DNA from: Actinomycetota bacterium
GTDB lineage: Bacteria > Actinomycetota > Thermoleophilia > Gaiellales > Gaiellaceae
Direction of reading: 5' to 3'
DNA length: 56,373 nt
Assembly: GCA_005885245.1 (NCBI GenBank)
Contig: VAWR01000103.1
Coordinates: 1-56,373 of the forward strand
Numbering within the stretch: position 1 is the stretch's first letter; each line of letters begins with the position of its first letter. A model generated the notes under the pieces. That model saw nothing but the letters and a program-made list of their open reading frames with translations. It was not told where the DNA came from and did not search any database. Both the position numbers and the translations under genes were made by a program. Of this stretch, positions 24,150-32,155 are shown piece after piece.

Positions 24150-24788
24150 CTAGAGCAGTTTCTCCAGCTCGGCGAGCAGCCGCAGCGCGGCCTCCCGGGA
24201 TCCGTCCTCGTCCTCCCGCAAGCGCTCGAGAGATGCGGCCACGCGGGCGACGACACCGAGGTCGCCTTCTCCTTCCAGCGCCGACTGCGCCAGACGCGCC
24301 CGTTGCAGGAGATCGAGGGCGATCGCAGCCTGATTCGCGAACAGCCCGAGCAGCTCCATCTCGGCCAGCGTGAACTTCGCATCCTGCGGACGGTCGAGCA
24401 CTTCCAGCACACCGAGCGCTCGTTCCTCGTGCAGGAGCGGCACGGCCATCAGCCCTTTGGGGATGAAGCCCGTGCTCTCCGCGGTTTCCTTGGAGAAGCG
24501 CGGGTCGGCCAGGACGTCATCGATCACCAGCGGCTGCCGGCTGACGAGGACGAAACCGGCGATGCCCGTACTGGATGGGAAGCGCTTTCCGATCAGTGCC
24601 TCCGACGACTCGTCGGCCGCCGCCTCGAAGACCAGCTCGTCCGCCTCTTCGTCGAGCAGCAGGATCGACGAAGCCTTCGCCCGGAAGATCGCCCGCGCAA
24701 CGTCGACGATCGATTGCAACAGCGATCGGAATTGCTCCTCGGAGCCCAGGACTCCGGCAGCAACGGCCGCGTGCAGGTCGTCGCTCAT
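24150..24788 (-). CDS. GAF-domain protein
   Basis: The 212-residue cytosolic protein has one GAF domain at about residues 20-165: SIVDVARAIFRAKASSILLLD, FPSSTGIAGFVLVSRQPLVI, and GLMAVPLLHEERALGVLEVLD. A helical C-terminal tail (LAQSALEGEGDLGVVARVAA to the end) follows. No HATPase, GGDEF or phosphatase domain is attached, so it is a stand-alone sensor or adaptor. ATG 24788 lies in the 3' arm of a perfect 11-bp hairpin whose loop carries part of the GGAG ribosome site. The subtilase gene lies upstream on the same strand, 184 bp away. Confidence 0.85.
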   Translation of the reverse strand: MSDDLHAAVAAGVLGSEEQFRSLLQSIVDVARAIFRAKASSILLLDEEADELVFEAAADESSEALIGKRFPSSTGIAGFVLVSRQPLVIDDVLADPRFSKETAESTGFIPKGLMAVPLLHEERALGVLEVLDRPQDAKFTLAEMELLGLFANQAAIALDLLQRARLAQSALEGEGDLGVVARVAASLERLREDEDGSREAALRLLAELEKLL

Positions 24789-24947
24789 CGGCCGAACTCC
24801 GGCCGATGAGTGGGGGAAAGGGCACCGGGGGAAACCGGGCGGTTTCCCCCTTCTCTCTCCTCGGCACTCGCGGCGATCTCAGCGGTGCGTGAGCCGAGGC
24901 GCTCCCTGAAGAAGGGAGCTCGTGAGGGAAACGTGGTTTCCCTCACG
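24784..24947. repeat. Cluster of four hairpins between the subtilase and GAF genes
   Basis: Four perfect dyads lie within 165 bp. A: 24784-24810, 11-bp stem CTCATCGGCCG, loop of 5, covering the GAF start. B: 24827-24850, 11-bp stem GGGGGAAACCG. C: 24901-24919, 7-bp stem GCTCCCT. D: 24921-24947, 12-bp stem CGTGAGGGAAAC. B and D share a GGGAAAC / GTTTCCC core. The region is non-coding, although antisense-looking open frames cross it. Confidence 0.8.
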
Positions 24948-24972
24948 GGAGCGAGCCGAAGGCGAGGGACGC

Positions 24973-25794
24973 TCAAGCGCCACCTCCCACGTTCGTCGCG
25001 GTCAGGTACAGCACGCTCTTCAGTTGGAACGGCGTGAGCTCCGGATGCTTCGAAAGAACGAGTGCGGCGATGCCCGCGATGTGCGGCGTCGCGAAGCTAT
25101 TGCCGGTGCAGACGAGCCGCCCGCCGCCGTTCCAGGCCACCTCGACGTCGACTCCCCGGGCGAAGAACTCGACGGGCGGAGCGGGGTTGTAGAAGTACTC
25201 GAAGGGATCCGCACCCTCGTGGCTGCCGACGGAGATGACGCTCGAGAAGCGCCACGGGTAGCTCTCGACGGGCATGTTGTGCGCAGAGGCGACGAGCATC
25301 GTGCGGCGGAAGTATGCGCTGTCGGCGAGCTCGTGCAGGAGACCGGCGAACTTCTGCTTCGTCGTCGACAGGCTCATGTTGATCACGTCGTAGCCCTGCT
25401 CGATCGCCCAGCGCAGCCCTTCCAGCAGGACCGCCCCGCTGCCCGAGTAACCCGCGCCGAGGACGCGGACGCTCGCCAACTCGCATTCCGGCGCGAGTGA
25501 CCGGATCAACCCTGCGCAGGCAGTGCCGTGTCCGCAGAGATCGCCCTCGGTGTCCCGCTCCTCGACGATCACCTCGTCCCCTTCGACGGAGATGGCGACC
25601 GACTCCTGCACGTCCCCGACCAGCGGATGGCCGGCTTCGATCCCGCTGTCGAGGACGCAGACCCGTGCGCCGGCCCCCGCCGCACCCCCCCACGCCCAGT
25701 CTCGGCTCACTTCGCCGGGCCATTCCTCCGGCAGGGCGATCCGCTCTACGGCCTCGGCCGGCAGGCTCCAGGCGGGAAGCTCTTCCTCGGTCAT
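24973..25794 (-). CDS. Cytosolic subtilisin-like (S8) serine protease
   Basis: The 273-residue protease has the complete catalytic triad: Asp49 in VCVLDSGI, His89 in GHGTACAG and Ser233 in GNSFATPHIAG, with oxyanion Asn173 in SAHNMP. It has no signal peptide, no membrane helix and at most about 35 residues before the catalytic domain, so it lacks a normal I9 propeptide and probably acts inside the cell. TACGCT lies 6 nt before ATG 25794 and there is no ribosome site, so it looks leaderless. GAF is the next gene on the strand. Intracellular or self-contained substrates are open possibilities. Confidence 0.92.
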   Translation of the reverse strand: MTEEELPAWSLPAEAVERIALPEEWPGEVSRDWAWGGAAGAGARVCVLDSGIEAGHPLVGDVQESVAISVEGDEVIVEERDTEGDLCGHGTACAGLIRSLAPECELASVRVLGAGYSGSGAVLLEGLRWAIEQGYDVINMSLSTTKQKFAGLLHELADSAYFRRTMLVASAHNMPVESYPWRFSSVISVGSHEGADPFEYFYNPAPPVEFFARGVDVEVAWNGGGRLVCTGNSFATPHIAGIAALVLSKHPELTPFQLKSVLYLTATNVGGGA

Positions 25795-25800
25795 GTCTGA

Positions 25801-25806
25801 AGCGTA
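25801..25806 (-). promoter_or_regulatory. Putative -10 box, leaderless, for the subtilase gene
   Basis: TACGCT on the minus strand lies 6 nt before ATG 25794. Confidence 0.5.
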
Positions 25807-25826
25807 TGAGTCACGGCAGCGGTGTT

Positions 25827-26408
25827 CTAGTGCAACGCGCCCCGGGCCTCTTCGGCCGCCTCCGCGGCCTCCACCGCGAGCCGCCTCGCGCGCCTGACCC
25901 GCTCGTCTCGTTCGGACGCCGTCAGGTTCACGGCAACGAGCTCCGACGCCGACGCTGCGGCCGCGGCCGCCAGCAGGGCGGCGGCGACCGCATCGGCGCG
26001 GAGGGCAGGCTCTCCCCGCTCGACCACCGTCACCGAGAGCCGAGCGACGTCGGCGGCGATTGCGGCGATCTCGAGCGGCGGCTCGGCTGCACGGGCAAAA
26101 GCACGGCCGAGGGCGAAGTCTCGCCGCTCCCCCGGTTGCGCACTTTCATCGCCCTGCGCGCGCAAGGCGGCCTCGTACTCGTCGGCATCCGCCTGAGCCA
26201 GGAGTGCCGTGCGGTCGCGCAACGCTTCGGCCTGAGCCGCGATACCCGGCGCCTCGGCCCATTCGTTCCTCGACGACCGCGCGACCTTGGCGAGCAGCCC
26301 CGCCGCCGCCGCCGTGACGACGGCGGCCACCGAGCCCCCGCCCGGCGTGCGCCCACCCGCCGCGACCTCGTCGAGGAACTCCCGCAGAGGCAGATCCAGC
26401 AGGCTCAC
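25827..26408 (-). CDS. Cyclodeaminase/cyclohydrolase (FTCD_C) family protein
   Basis: The 193-residue, Ala-rich, all-helical protein matches the formiminotetrahydrofolate cyclodeaminase family (FtcD C-terminal domain, FchA). The hallmark is PLREFLDEVAAGGRTPGGGSVAA near the N terminus. The family turns formimino-THF into methenyl-THF, or acts as methenyl-THF cyclohydrolase. No formiminotransferase or histidine-degradation gene is nearby. A cyclohydrolase activity could in principle partly back up the broken folD (inference). The start is GTG 26408 with GACAAT 6 nt upstream. Confidence 0.85.
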   Translation of the reverse strand: MSLLDLPLREFLDEVAAGGRTPGGGSVAAVVTAAAAGLLAKVARSSRNEWAEAPGIAAQAEALRDRTALLAQADADEYEAALRAQGDESAQPGERRDFALGRAFARAAEPPLEIAAIAADVARLSVTVVERGEPALRADAVAAALLAAAAAASASELVAVNLTASERDERVRRARRLAVEAAEAAEEARGALH

Positions 26409-26429
26409 GCGGGAATTGTCGTCGAAGCG

Positions 26430-26684
26430 CTACTTCGACTTGAAGCGAACCCGCAGGGTGTGGACGAGCGCGGGAGTCGGCTCGTAGCCATCTGCCGCCA
26501 GCGCCGCTTCGAGATCCGCCACGAGGCGGGCCCGGAACTCGGCGTCTGCTTCGGCCCGAGCCACGATCTGGTCGAGCTCGACCCTTGCGAGGGGCAGCGC
26601 CTGGGCCGCCCGCACCCACGCCTCCGGAGCCGGCGGCAGAGCCCGAATCAGGCGCGCAAGGCGCTCTTCGTCCAAAGCGGTCAT
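26430..26684 (-). CDS. Small protein coupled to an ECF sigma factor
   Basis: This 84-residue helical protein starts TALDEERLARLIRALPPAPE. ATG 26684 overlaps the sigma-factor stop as ATGA, so the two are translationally coupled. Position suggests an anti-sigma or co-regulator. However, there is no Cys/His zinc motif (ZAS) and no membrane helix. The mid part ARVELDQIVARAEADAEFRA is amphipathic. I do not recognise the family. Confidence 0.65.
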   Translation of the reverse strand: MTALDEERLARLIRALPPAPEAWVRAAQALPLARVELDQIVARAEADAEFRARLVADLEAALAADGYEPTPALVHTLRVRFKSK

Positions 26685-27244
26685 CGTGAACTAGACGGCC
26701 GACCGGTCTCGGTTCTTCCCTCGAGCAGCTCACGCAGCCTCGCCAGGCACCTGGAGATCCGGCTCGCGATCGTGCCGGCAGGCAGCTCGAGGGCGTCGCC
26801 GATCGTCCGGTAGCTCTCGTCCCGGGCAAAGAACCGGTCGAGGATCTCGCGGCAATGCTCCGGGGTCTCGGCGAGGGCCTCGTGAACCGTGAGCGCCTCC
26901 TCGAGCATCGTCATCGTCTCGTCGCTCCCGGCCCGCTCGAGCTCCTCCTCGCCTGCCGGCCGCTCGCGCGCCGCCGAGCGGAGCCGATCGATGCACAGGC
27001 GGCGGGTGAGTTGCCCGAGCCAGGGCCGGACGGCCGCGTCGTCACGGAGCCCATCGAGGTGTTCGTAGGCACGCGCAAAGACCTCCTGGAAGACGTCCTC
27101 GGCGTCCGCCTCCGACAGGCGAAAGGCCTGGACCGAGATCGCGTAGACATAGCGCGAGAAGCGCTCGACGAGATCCGCCCAGGCCTGTTGGTCGCCGGAC
27201 CTGCATCTCGCGACAAGCTCGCCATCGCTGAGCGTCGACGCCAT
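26681..27244 (-). CDS. Sigma-70 family RNA polymerase sigma factor (ECF type)
   Basis: The 187-residue protein has sigma2 (LVERFSRYVYAISVQAFRLS then EADAEDVFQEVFARAYEHLD) and sigma4 (HCREILDRFFARDESYRTIG then LELPAGTIASRISRCLARLR) and lacks sigma3, as in ECF factors. A Gly/Glu linker (RPAGEEELERAGSDETMTML) joins them. It starts at ATG 27244 with a CACAAT hexamer 7 nt upstream. It is followed by an overlapping 84-residue gene. Targets are unknown; the adjoining Tad operon runs in the same direction upstream. Confidence 0.9.
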   Translation of the reverse strand: MASTLSDGELVARCRSGDQQAWADLVERFSRYVYAISVQAFRLSEADAEDVFQEVFARAYEHLDGLRDDAAVRPWLGQLTRRLCIDRLRSAARERPAGEEELERAGSDETMTMLEEALTVHEALAETPEHCREILDRFFARDESYRTIGDALELPAGTIASRISRCLARLRELLEGRTETGRPSSSR

Positions 27245-27285
27245 CGTCAGGATTGTGACTGGTAACGCGGAGGGTTAGTGCTCGC

Positions 27286-29364
27286 CTAGGCCGCGGGCGG
27301 CTGCCCGGCGTCCTTGCCGAGCTGCTTCGACCACCACTCCGTCTCGCGACGGTCGAAGTTCTCCTGGAGCTGCGCGACGTACATGGAGAGGTCACTCTCA
27401 CGCGTCGACAGCTGGGCCTCGAGCTCGGCGCCCGCCTTCTCGCGCTGCTCGAGTCGCTGCTCGCGGACCTCGAACTCGGCCTCAAGCTGAGCCTCGCGCA
27501 AGTTGAGGGCGGCATCCCGCTCCTCGAGCTCCTTGGCCCTGCCGGCAAGCACCTTCTCCCGCTCGTCGAGACCCTTCTCCTTGCCCTCGTAGCGGCTGCG
27601 GGACGCAAGGATGGCCTGCTCGGCCTTGTTGAGCGCGCCCTCACGTGCCGACAGCTCGTCGTCTCGCTGCTTCACGCGCCGTTCCGCCAGCTCGTCGACC
27701 TCCGGCTTGCGAGCCTCTTCCGCCGCGCGCCGGGCCGCCGCCTCGAGGCGATGGAGCTCGGCTTCGCGGGCGATCAGCTCGGTCTCACGTTGCTCGATGC
27801 TGTCGAGCTTGGCCAGCGCATCCTTGGCCACGGTGTCGCGCTCGCTTGCCTGGCGCTCGAGCTCCTGCATGCGCGAACCGAGGTCGCTCGCCCGCGCCGA
27901 CAGCTCGAGCTCCCGCTGGTCCAACTCTCTTGCGCGCGCGACCAGCCGTTCGTCGCGCCCGCCGGTTTCGCCGAGCTCGGCTTCGAGCTTTGCGATCTGC
28001 TTCTCGCGGGCCTCGAGCTCCGCGCGACCCTGCGCCAGCTCACGACCCTGGGCTGCGAGTTGCCGCTCCCGCTCCGCGAGCGCTTCGTGCACCGACCGGG
28101 CTTCCTCGTCGCGCGCATTGGCCTTCGCAGTCTCGGCGACCCGTTCGGCTGCCTCGCGTTCCAGTTGCTCGACCTTCGCGTCGAGCTCGCTCGTGCGCGT
28201 GGAGAGCTCGAGCTCGCGCTGATCGAGCGCGCTGGCACGAGCGGCCAGGTCGTCGTTGCTGCGACCGTTTCCCGTGACGACGTCGGCTTCCCGCTGTCCA
28301 ACCACCTTCTCGCGCGCTTCGAGCTGAGCGCGGGCGTGGGTGAGCTCCGTCTCGCTTGTCGCGACCATGGCCTCGCGGTCGCCGAGCACCTGCTCGAGAG
28401 CGCGCATCGCTTCGATCTTCTGGCGAGCCTCGCCGAGAGCACCGGCCTGCGCCGACGCCTCCTGCTCCAGCTGCTCGATCCGGGCGCTGAGCGCGCTGTC
28501 TCTCTTCGAGAGCTCCAGCTCTCGCGCGTCGAGCTCATGCGCGCGCGCCAGTAGGCGCTTCTCGTCTTTCGAGGTCTCCGCCGTACTTTCCGTCTCGCGC
28601 TTGCCGAGCACCTTCTCCCGTGCGTCCAGCGCGACCCGGGCCTGGATCAATTCTCGTTCGGTCGCGGCGAGCTTCGCCTCGCGTTCTGCGACGGTCTTCT
28701 CCAGCTTGCGGGCTTCCTCGTCCTTCGCCTTCGCCTTCTCCTCGCGCTCGGCGAGCGAGCGCATCAGCTTCTCTCGCCGTCCCTCCGCTTCCTCCGCCGT
28801 CGACGAGATCCGAGACTCCGCGCGTTCGAGCTCCTTCTCCCGCTTGGTGATCTCCTCGAGCTTGTCTTTGAGCTCTGCGGCCGCCGCGGCCCGCTCGTCG
28901 TCGCCCGTCTTCAGCTCGCGCACCTTGAGGTCGATCAGCTGTTCGCGCTCCGCGATGCGCGCTTCGGCCTTCGTGACCTCTTCCTTTGCTTCGAGGAGAC
29001 CGTCCAGCTCCGCCAGGCGTTCGGCCATCAGCCGTTCGCGCTCGTCGAGCTTGGCTTCGGTCTCGGCCAGCGCAGCTGCGCGGCGATCGAGTGCCCCCGT
29101 TTGCTCGGCGAGCTGCTGCGCCATCTCCACCTCGCGACCGGAGGAGTCGAACTGATCGCTCAGCGACGCACGCAGATCCTGCTCGCGCGCGAGCGACGCA
29201 TTCAGCTCGGCCCGTAGCGCGTCGGCTTCGACGCCGTCGACGACGGGAGCGGCAGCGATAGCCTCGCCCGGAGACCGGGGCTCTGTTACTTCGCCTCCCT
29301 GGAGCTTGGCCCTCAGGCCGGAGCCGAAGCCGCCTTCCATGGTCCCATGCTCGGCCACCGCCAC
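27286..29364 (-). CDS. Long coiled-coil protein with three ~103-residue repeats, end of the Tad operon
   Basis: The 692-residue protein is almost wholly heptad coiled coil, rich in Glu, Arg, Ala and Leu. Three tandem units of about 103 residues begin near residues 231, 335 and 437. Each contains a block like ARELDQRELELSARASDLGS followed by an (E/Q)LE(R/Q)(E/Q)A segment. There is no signal peptide or membrane helix, so it is cytosolic. Starts at GTG 29364 or ATG 29340 are both possible. It follows tadC by 9 nt, which suggests a scaffold or positioning role for the pilus machine (inference). Compositional bias makes homology calls unreliable. Confidence 0.75.
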   Translation of the reverse strand: MAVAEHGTMEGGFGSGLRAKLQGGEVTEPRSPGEAIAAAPVVDGVEADALRAELNASLAREQDLRASLSDQFDSSGREVEMAQQLAEQTGALDRRAAALAETEAKLDERERLMAERLAELDGLLEAKEEVTKAEARIAEREQLIDLKVRELKTGDDERAAAAAELKDKLEEITKREKELERAESRISSTAEEAEGRREKLMRSLAEREEKAKAKDEEARKLEKTVAEREAKLAATERELIQARVALDAREKVLGKRETESTAETSKDEKRLLARAHELDARELELSKRDSALSARIEQLEQEASAQAGALGEARQKIEAMRALEQVLGDREAMVATSETELTHARAQLEAREKVVGQREADVVTGNGRSNDDLAARASALDQRELELSTRTSELDAKVEQLEREAAERVAETAKANARDEEARSVHEALAERERQLAAQGRELAQGRAELEAREKQIAKLEAELGETGGRDERLVARARELDQRELELSARASDLGSRMQELERQASERDTVAKDALAKLDSIEQRETELIAREAELHRLEAAARRAAEEARKPEVDELAERRVKQRDDELSAREGALNKAEQAILASRSRYEGKEKGLDEREKVLAGRAKELEERDAALNLREAQLEAEFEVREQRLEQREKAGAELEAQLSTRESDLSMYVAQLQENFDRRETEWWSKQLGKDAGQPPAA

Positions 29365-29373
29365 CCCTGCTTC

Positions 29374-30282
29374 CTAGAACTGGAAGAACTTCGAGAGGTT
29401 GAGGAACGCAGGTCCGAGGACGACCAGGAACATGGCCGGGAAGATGAACGCGACCGTCGGGAAGAGCATCTTGATCGGCGCCTTCATGGCCTTCTCCTCG
29501 GCGAGCAACTGGCGCTTCAGCCGGGTGTCCCCCGCCTGAACCTTGAGGATCCGGCCCAGCGAGATACCCAGCTGGTCGGCCTGGATGATCGCGCGGACGA
29601 AGCTCGCCATCTCCTGCGACGCACTCCGTTCCGACATCTTCTTCAAGGCTTCCGGACGGCTCTCGCCGATCCGGATCTCGCCGAGCGCGAGCTCGAACTC
29701 CTCGATGAGCGGTCCGTCCATGTGCTCCGTGAGCTTCTGGACGGCACCGTCGAAGCCGAGTCCGGCCTCGACGCTGACCGAGAGCAGGTCGAGCGCATCC
29801 GGCAGCTCCGCAGAGACGTCCGTCTGGCGGCGCCGCACACGGCTGTTCAGGTACATGCCGGGAAGCAGGGCGCCCATCCCGCCGAGCCCAAGCGCTGTGA
29901 ACAGCGCGTACTTCGGGGTCGCCGTCGTACCGAGGACGAGCCCGAAGACCAGTCCGCCGATGCCAAGGATGCCCTTTGCACCGATGATCGTCAGCGGAGA
30001 GGTCTTGCGCATGCCGGCCGCCATCAGCTTGGCCGAGACCGCCTCGACAGAAAGCCGCGGATTGACGCGAAGCACGAGGCTCGCGACCTTGCCGACGAAC
30101 GGATCGAGGGCGCGCTCGCGGAAGCGGGGCATCTCTTTCCCTGTGGCGGCGCGCACGCGGCCGTAGTTGGCAGCCCGGTGCACGAGCTCGCGGCGGATCC
30201 GCATCGGCGACGTTGCCACCTCGGCGATGAAGAACACAGCTGCGCCGATGGCTGCGATTGCGAAGATCAAAAGCATGGACAT
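29374..30282 (-). CDS. tadC: Tad pilus inner-membrane platform protein TadC
   Basis: The 302-residue T2SSF-family protein has an N-terminal helix (LLIFAIAAIGAAVFFIAEVA), two central helices, the cytosolic domain ELPDALDLLSVSVEAGLGFD with QKLTEHMDGPLIEEFELALG, and a C-terminal helix ending FLVVLGPAFLNLSKFFQF. With TadB it forms the assembly platform that couples the CpaF motor to Flp pilin. ATG 30282 lies 4 nt after the tadB stop. Confidence 0.92.
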   Translation of the reverse strand: MSMLLIFAIAAIGAAVFFIAEVATSPMRIRRELVHRAANYGRVRAATGKEMPRFRERALDPFVGKVASLVLRVNPRLSVEAVSAKLMAAGMRKTSPLTIIGAKGILGIGGLVFGLVLGTTATPKYALFTALGLGGMGALLPGMYLNSRVRRRQTDVSAELPDALDLLSVSVEAGLGFDGAVQKLTEHMDGPLIEEFELALGEIRIGESRPEALKKMSERSASQEMASFVRAIIQADQLGISLGRILKVQAGDTRLKRQLLAEEKAMKAPIKMLFPTVAFIFPAMFLVVLGPAFLNLSKFFQF

Positions 30283-30286
30283 GGCA

Positions 30287-32155
30287 TCAACCTCGGAAGG
30301 AGACGATTTTTTTCAGGATCGCCGAACCGATCGCCATCATCGTCAGCCCGATGATCATCAGGAGATGGCCGGCGTGTGTGTGGTAAAGGGGGTGCATGTA
30401 GGTCCCGTTCGCGAGCGTGATCGTGCCCAGCAGAAAGAACGGGATGCCGATCAGCGTGTAAGCGGACATTCGACCCATGGCGGTAAGAGCGCGGATCTTG
30501 CGCGCGAACTGCTGCCGTTGGCGGACCGTGTCCGCGACCATGTCGAACAGGGTCGCGAGCGAACCACCGACCTGCCGCTGAATCGTCACGGCAGTGATCG
30601 CGAACTCGAAGTTCTTCGACGCCATCCGTTCGGCCATCTCGGCGAGCGCGTCATCCATCGGCCGACCGAGGGACGCCTCGGTCAGCACGCGCTTGAACTC
30701 CTCGTTCGCAGGCGGATGGCCCTCGTCGACGACGGCCTGTAGACCTTGCTTGAACGAATGGCCGGCCTTGAGCGAGGCGGCGATCGTGATCAGCAGGTCC
30801 GGCAGCTGGTTCTCGAACGCCCGTAGGCGCTTGCGCATCTTCAGCCAGACCCAGGAGAACGGAATCATCCCGGCAACGACGGCGAGCATGATCACGATCA
30901 CCGGCGAGGAGCCGAAGAGGAACGCGAACATTGCGACGACGAGTGCCGAGCCGACCGCGATCCAGAAGAACTCCACCGTCTTGAGCTGGACATCGGCCCG
31001 CTCGAGCATCTTGCTGATCATCCGCCACTGCTTCAGGTGGCCTAACGTCCGCTCCGTGAATTGGAAGATCGACGCGAACATTTCGCTGCGCCGCTCCTTG
31101 CGCTTCTGCTTCGCGTTGCCCTTGGCTTCCCCGGTGTGCGGCGCGATGCGCGTGCGCACCCACGAGCCGCGGATGCCGGCAAGGAAGAAGAGGCACGCGA
31201 ACAGGATGAGCGCCCCCACCGCGATCGCGACGGCCAGCGGACCACCGGGACCGTAGGCGTTCTTCGGCACCAGCTTCGAAGGCTCGGGCAGCGCGGACGT
31301 CTCACCGGGCGGAATCAGGGCCAGCTTCGTGGTCGACCCCTCTCCGACCACCGACGCCGTCAGCCTCAGATGATCGCCCGGAACCGCGGCCGTGACGTAC
31401 TGGACGCGCCAGGTCTTCTTGAGGGCGGCGGCAATCGCCCCGTAGACCCGGGCGAGGTCGGAGGTCGACGCGGCGCCGAAGTATTGACCGCCCGTTGCGC
31501 TCGCGAGCTGCACCAGCGGGTCGGACGTGAAGCCTGCCCCTTCGATCCCGATGGTGTAGACGGAGGCATTCGCCTGCCGCACCGCGGTGATAGCCGTGGC
31601 GATCGTGCCCGTGCTGGCGTTGTCGGCGCCGTCCGTAAGCACGATGATGACGCGGCCCGGCAAGGGGTTCCCCTGCAGCTGGCGTGCAGCCTGGGTGATC
31701 GCGTCGTAGAGGGCCGTCCCGCGCGCCGAGTCCGACTTGATGTGCGAGAGGGGCACGTCTGCATCGAGCCGCACCGTCGAGAAGGGCGACAGCGTCACCG
31801 GACGCGAGCCAAAGGCGATCACGGACAATTCGTCATTCGGTTGCTTCGCTGCGATGAACGCTCGCGCGCCGTTCGCTGCATCGGCGAGCGGCTTGCCGCG
31901 CATCGACTGGGAGCGGTCGATGAGCAGCGCCATCGCCTTGATGCGGCCGAGGTTCTGCGCCTCGAAACCCGCCACCGGGGAGCCGTTTTCCCAGAGAGCG
32001 GGCCTGCCGCTGCCCGTTGGCGAGTAGATCGACGCACGGATGGTCGGATAGGCCGTCGCATCGATCCCGCGCAACTGCACGGCCGCACCCGCGGCGGCCG
32101 GAAGTGCGAGGAAGATGAACGCGAGGCCGGCGGCGGCGAGCCGGATTCGGCTCAC
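30287..32155 (-). CDS. tadB: TadB fused to an N-terminal von Willebrand factor A domain
   Basis: This 622-residue fusion starts with a signal or anchor helix (residues 5-24, AAAGLAFIFLALPAAAGA). An extracytoplasmic VWA domain at about 70-245 follows, with a MIDAS DxSxS at 80-84 (IDRSQSM), Thr in RGTALYD and DGAD at 175-178. A membrane helix at about 306-327 leads to a basic cytosolic linker (GNAKQKRKERRSEM), then the TadB part: two helices at about 393-440, the T2SSF domain (LPDLLITIAASLKAGHSFKQ) and C-terminal helices. Canonical TadB has about 300 residues and no VWA. The start is GTG 32155, overlapping the cpaF stop as GTGA. The join is continuous and in frame. Confidence 0.92.
   Translation of the reverse strand: MSRIRLAAAGLAFIFLALPAAAGAAVQLRGIDATAYPTIRASIYSPTGSGRPALWENGSPVAGFEAQNLGRIKAMALLIDRSQSMRGKPLADAANGARAFIAAKQPNDELSVIAFGSRPVTLSPFSTVRLDADVPLSHIKSDSARGTALYDAITQAARQLQGNPLPGRVIIVLTDGADNASTGTIATAITAVRQANASVYTIGIEGAGFTSDPLVQLASATGGQYFGAASTSDLARVYGAIAAALKKTWRVQYVTAAVPGDHLRLTASVVGEGSTTKLALIPPGETSALPEPSKLVPKNAYGPGGPLAVAIAVGALILFACLFFLAGIRGSWVRTRIAPHTGEAKGNAKQKRKERRSEMFASIFQFTERTLGHLKQWRMISKMLERADVQLKTVEFFWIAVGSALVVAMFAFLFGSSPVIVIMLAVVAGMIPFSWVWLKMRKRLRAFENQLPDLLITIAASLKAGHSFKQGLQAVVDEGHPPANEEFKRVLTEASLGRPMDDALAEMAERMASKNFEFAITAVTIQRQVGGSLATLFDMVADTVRQRQQFARKIRALTAMGRMSAYTLIGIPFFLLGTITLANGTYMHPLYHTHAGHLLMIIGLTMMAIGSAILKKIVSFRG

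Noticed and set aside
24785-25037. Several short open frames in the hairpin region between GAF and subtilase
   Set aside because: They arise from palindromic GC-rich sequence, have no ribosome sites and overlap the subtilase end.
29347-30354. 335-codon open frame on the plus strand opposite tadC
   Set aside because: tadC on the minus strand has clear family motifs and helices; the opposite frame is Arg/Asp/His-rich with no recognisable domain, a usual shadow in GC-rich coding DNA.
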